Source of the DNA: an uncultured Pseudomonadota bacterium
Lineage (GTDB): Bacteria; Lernaellota; Lernaellaia; Lernaellales; Lernaellaceae
Length of the DNA stretch: 6,278 bases
NCBI GenBank assembly: GCA_937967875.1
Contig: CALBTQ010000572.1
Coordinates: 1-6,278, forward strand
Direction of reading: 5' to 3'
Position numbers and translations under genes: made by a program
Shown: one piece after another, positions 5,464 to 6,278 of the stretch
Numbering within the stretch: position 1 is the first letter of the stretch
Layout: every line of letters starts with the position of its first letter
Notes under the pieces: model-generated
Databases searched by the model: none
Seen by the model: only the letters and a program-made list of their open reading frames with translations
Told to the model about the DNA's origin: nothing

Positions 5464-6278
5464 GAACGATTCTTTATATCGAAGACAATTTTGAAAACAA
5501 ATTGTTGGTCCGGCGCTTGTTGGAAAACGCCGGTTACAACGTGCTGGAGGCCGACGACGGCATCTCCGGCATCCAACTCGCCATGGAAAAGCGCCCCGAT
5601 CTGATCATCATGGACATCAACATTCCCGGCATGGATGGTTACGAGGCCACCACCAAGATCAAGGCCATCGAATCGCTGGCGAAAACTCCGATCGTCGCGC
5701 TGACCGCCAACGTGATGAAAGGCGACCGCGAAAAAAGTCTGGTCGCCGGCTGCGACGGCTACATGCAAAAACCGATCAACCCCGACACCTTCGTCGACAC
5801 GATCGAGGAATATTTCTCCGGCCGGCGCGACCTGGTCAAACCGGCCGAGCAAAGCCACTACCTCAAACAATACAGCCAGAAACTCGTGGATCGTCTCGAA
5901 GAAAAGATCCTCGAACTCGAGCAGAAAAACAAAGAGCTCGAACAAAAATCGCGCGAAATGGAGGAAATCTACGTCAGCGTCATCAGCTCCCTGACCCGCG
6001 CGATCGAAGCCAAGCACCCCAGCACCGCCGGTCACTCCGAGCGCGTTACGCGCTACGCCACGCGCCTCGGCGAAAAAATGGGGCTGTCCAAGCGCGACCT
6101 GAAAATCCTTCGCCGCGGCGGCATGCTCCACGACGTGGGCAAGATCGTCATCGAGCTGTCCACCATCGACAAACCCGGCGGACTGGCCGACGGCGACTGG
6201 AACGAAATGGGCCAACACCCCGAGGTCGGCGCGCATATTCTTGAACCGCTGTGTTTCCTCGACCGGGAATTTGTGCTG
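5460..6278 (+). CDS. REC-HD-GYP response regulator, RpfG-like c-di-GMP phosphodiesterase (3' truncated)
   Basis: The 273 visible residues run off the window end with no stop. Residues 1-120 are a complete receiver domain: acidic pocket E8/D9, phosphoacceptor D52 (MDINIPGMDG), switch T82 and K104 (YMQKP). A Glu/Lys-rich coiled coil spans about 133-170. From about 172 an HD-GYP domain begins: E183 and H192 in AIEAKHPSTAGHSERV, HDVGK with H224, D225 and K228, KPGGL at 238-242 and H253 in QHPEVGAHIL. These match the first metal ligands of the HD-GYP family. The HH-x-x-x-x-GYP stretch lies beyond the window, so activity cannot be fully judged. HD-GYP enzymes hydrolyse cyclic di-GMP to pGpG or GMP. 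One variation is His186-Pro-Ser, where the family more often has Asp-x-Tyr. The ATG overlaps the kinase stop (ATGA, 5460-5463). Only a distant AAGG (5443-5446) precedes it, so translation is probably coupled. It is the likely phosphate acceptor and output of the preceding kinase. Confidence 0.93.
   Translation, partial: MRTILYIEDNFENKLLVRRLLENAGYNVLEADDGISGIQLAMEKRPDLIIMDINIPGMDGYEATTKIKAIESLAKTPIVALTANVMKGDREKSLVAGCDGYMQKPINPDTFVDTIEEYFSGRRDLVKPAEQSHYLKQYSQKLVDRLEEKILELEQKNKELEQKSREMEEIYVSVISSLTRAIEAKHPSTAGHSERVTRYATRLGEKMGLSKRDLKILRRGGMLHDVGKIVIELSTIDKPGGLADGDWNEMGQHPEVGAHILEPLCFLDREFVL

Noticed and set aside
5079..6236. Minus-strand open frame of 385 codons opposite the kinase end and the HD-GYP regulator
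   Set aside because: It spans the boundary of two genuine plus-strand genes with clear REC, HD and HATPase motifs. The Phe/Val/Asp-rich translation is a codon-bias shadow.

Overview
The window is dense bacterial chromosomal sequence of fairly high GC. It holds five protein-coding genes, two of them cut by the window edges. There is no RNA gene, mobile element, CRISPR array or terminator that I can support. The multi-domain signalling proteins and the codon use would fit a Gram-negative bacterium of the former Deltaproteobacteria or a nearby uncultured phylum. That placement is only an impression, because no marker gene is present.

Left part (1-1419): the C-terminal end of an unrecognised plus-strand protein meets, tail to tail, a minus-strand gene for a polytopic membrane protein. 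The two coding tails overlap by 27 bp. The membrane protein carries a residue pattern resembling the DUF422/CruF family of carotenoid hydratase-type proteins, but no carotenoid gene is visible nearby.

Middle (1420-1535): a 116-bp divergent intergenic region. It should hold the promoters of the membrane protein gene and of the signalling operon to its right.

Right part (1536-6278): a tightly packed signalling operon of three overlapping genes. (1) A cytoplasmic protein with an RsbRD-N-like helical domain, two PAS domains and a histidine-kinase-like C-terminus. Its H-box histidine survives, but the ATP-binding motifs (N, G1 and G2 boxes) are gone, so it looks like a pseudokinase. (2) An intact soluble histidine kinase with an unusual Cys/His-rich N-terminal sensor region, a coiled coil, a GAF domain, HisKA and HATPase_c. 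(3) A response regulator with an intact REC domain, a coiled coil and an HD-GYP c-di-GMP phosphodiesterase domain, cut by the window end. Genes 1 and 2 overlap by up to 44 bp, and genes 2 and 3 overlap by 4 bp (ATGA), which suggests translational coupling and fixed stoichiometry.

Inferred working model: the GAF kinase phosphorylates Asp52 of the HD-GYP regulator, which lowers c-di-GMP. The pseudokinase integrates further signals through its RsbRD-like and PAS domains, and modulates the kinase by heterodimerisation or by acting as a phosphotransfer partner. The pseudokinase and the sensor domain of the active kinase are the most interesting parts of the window.
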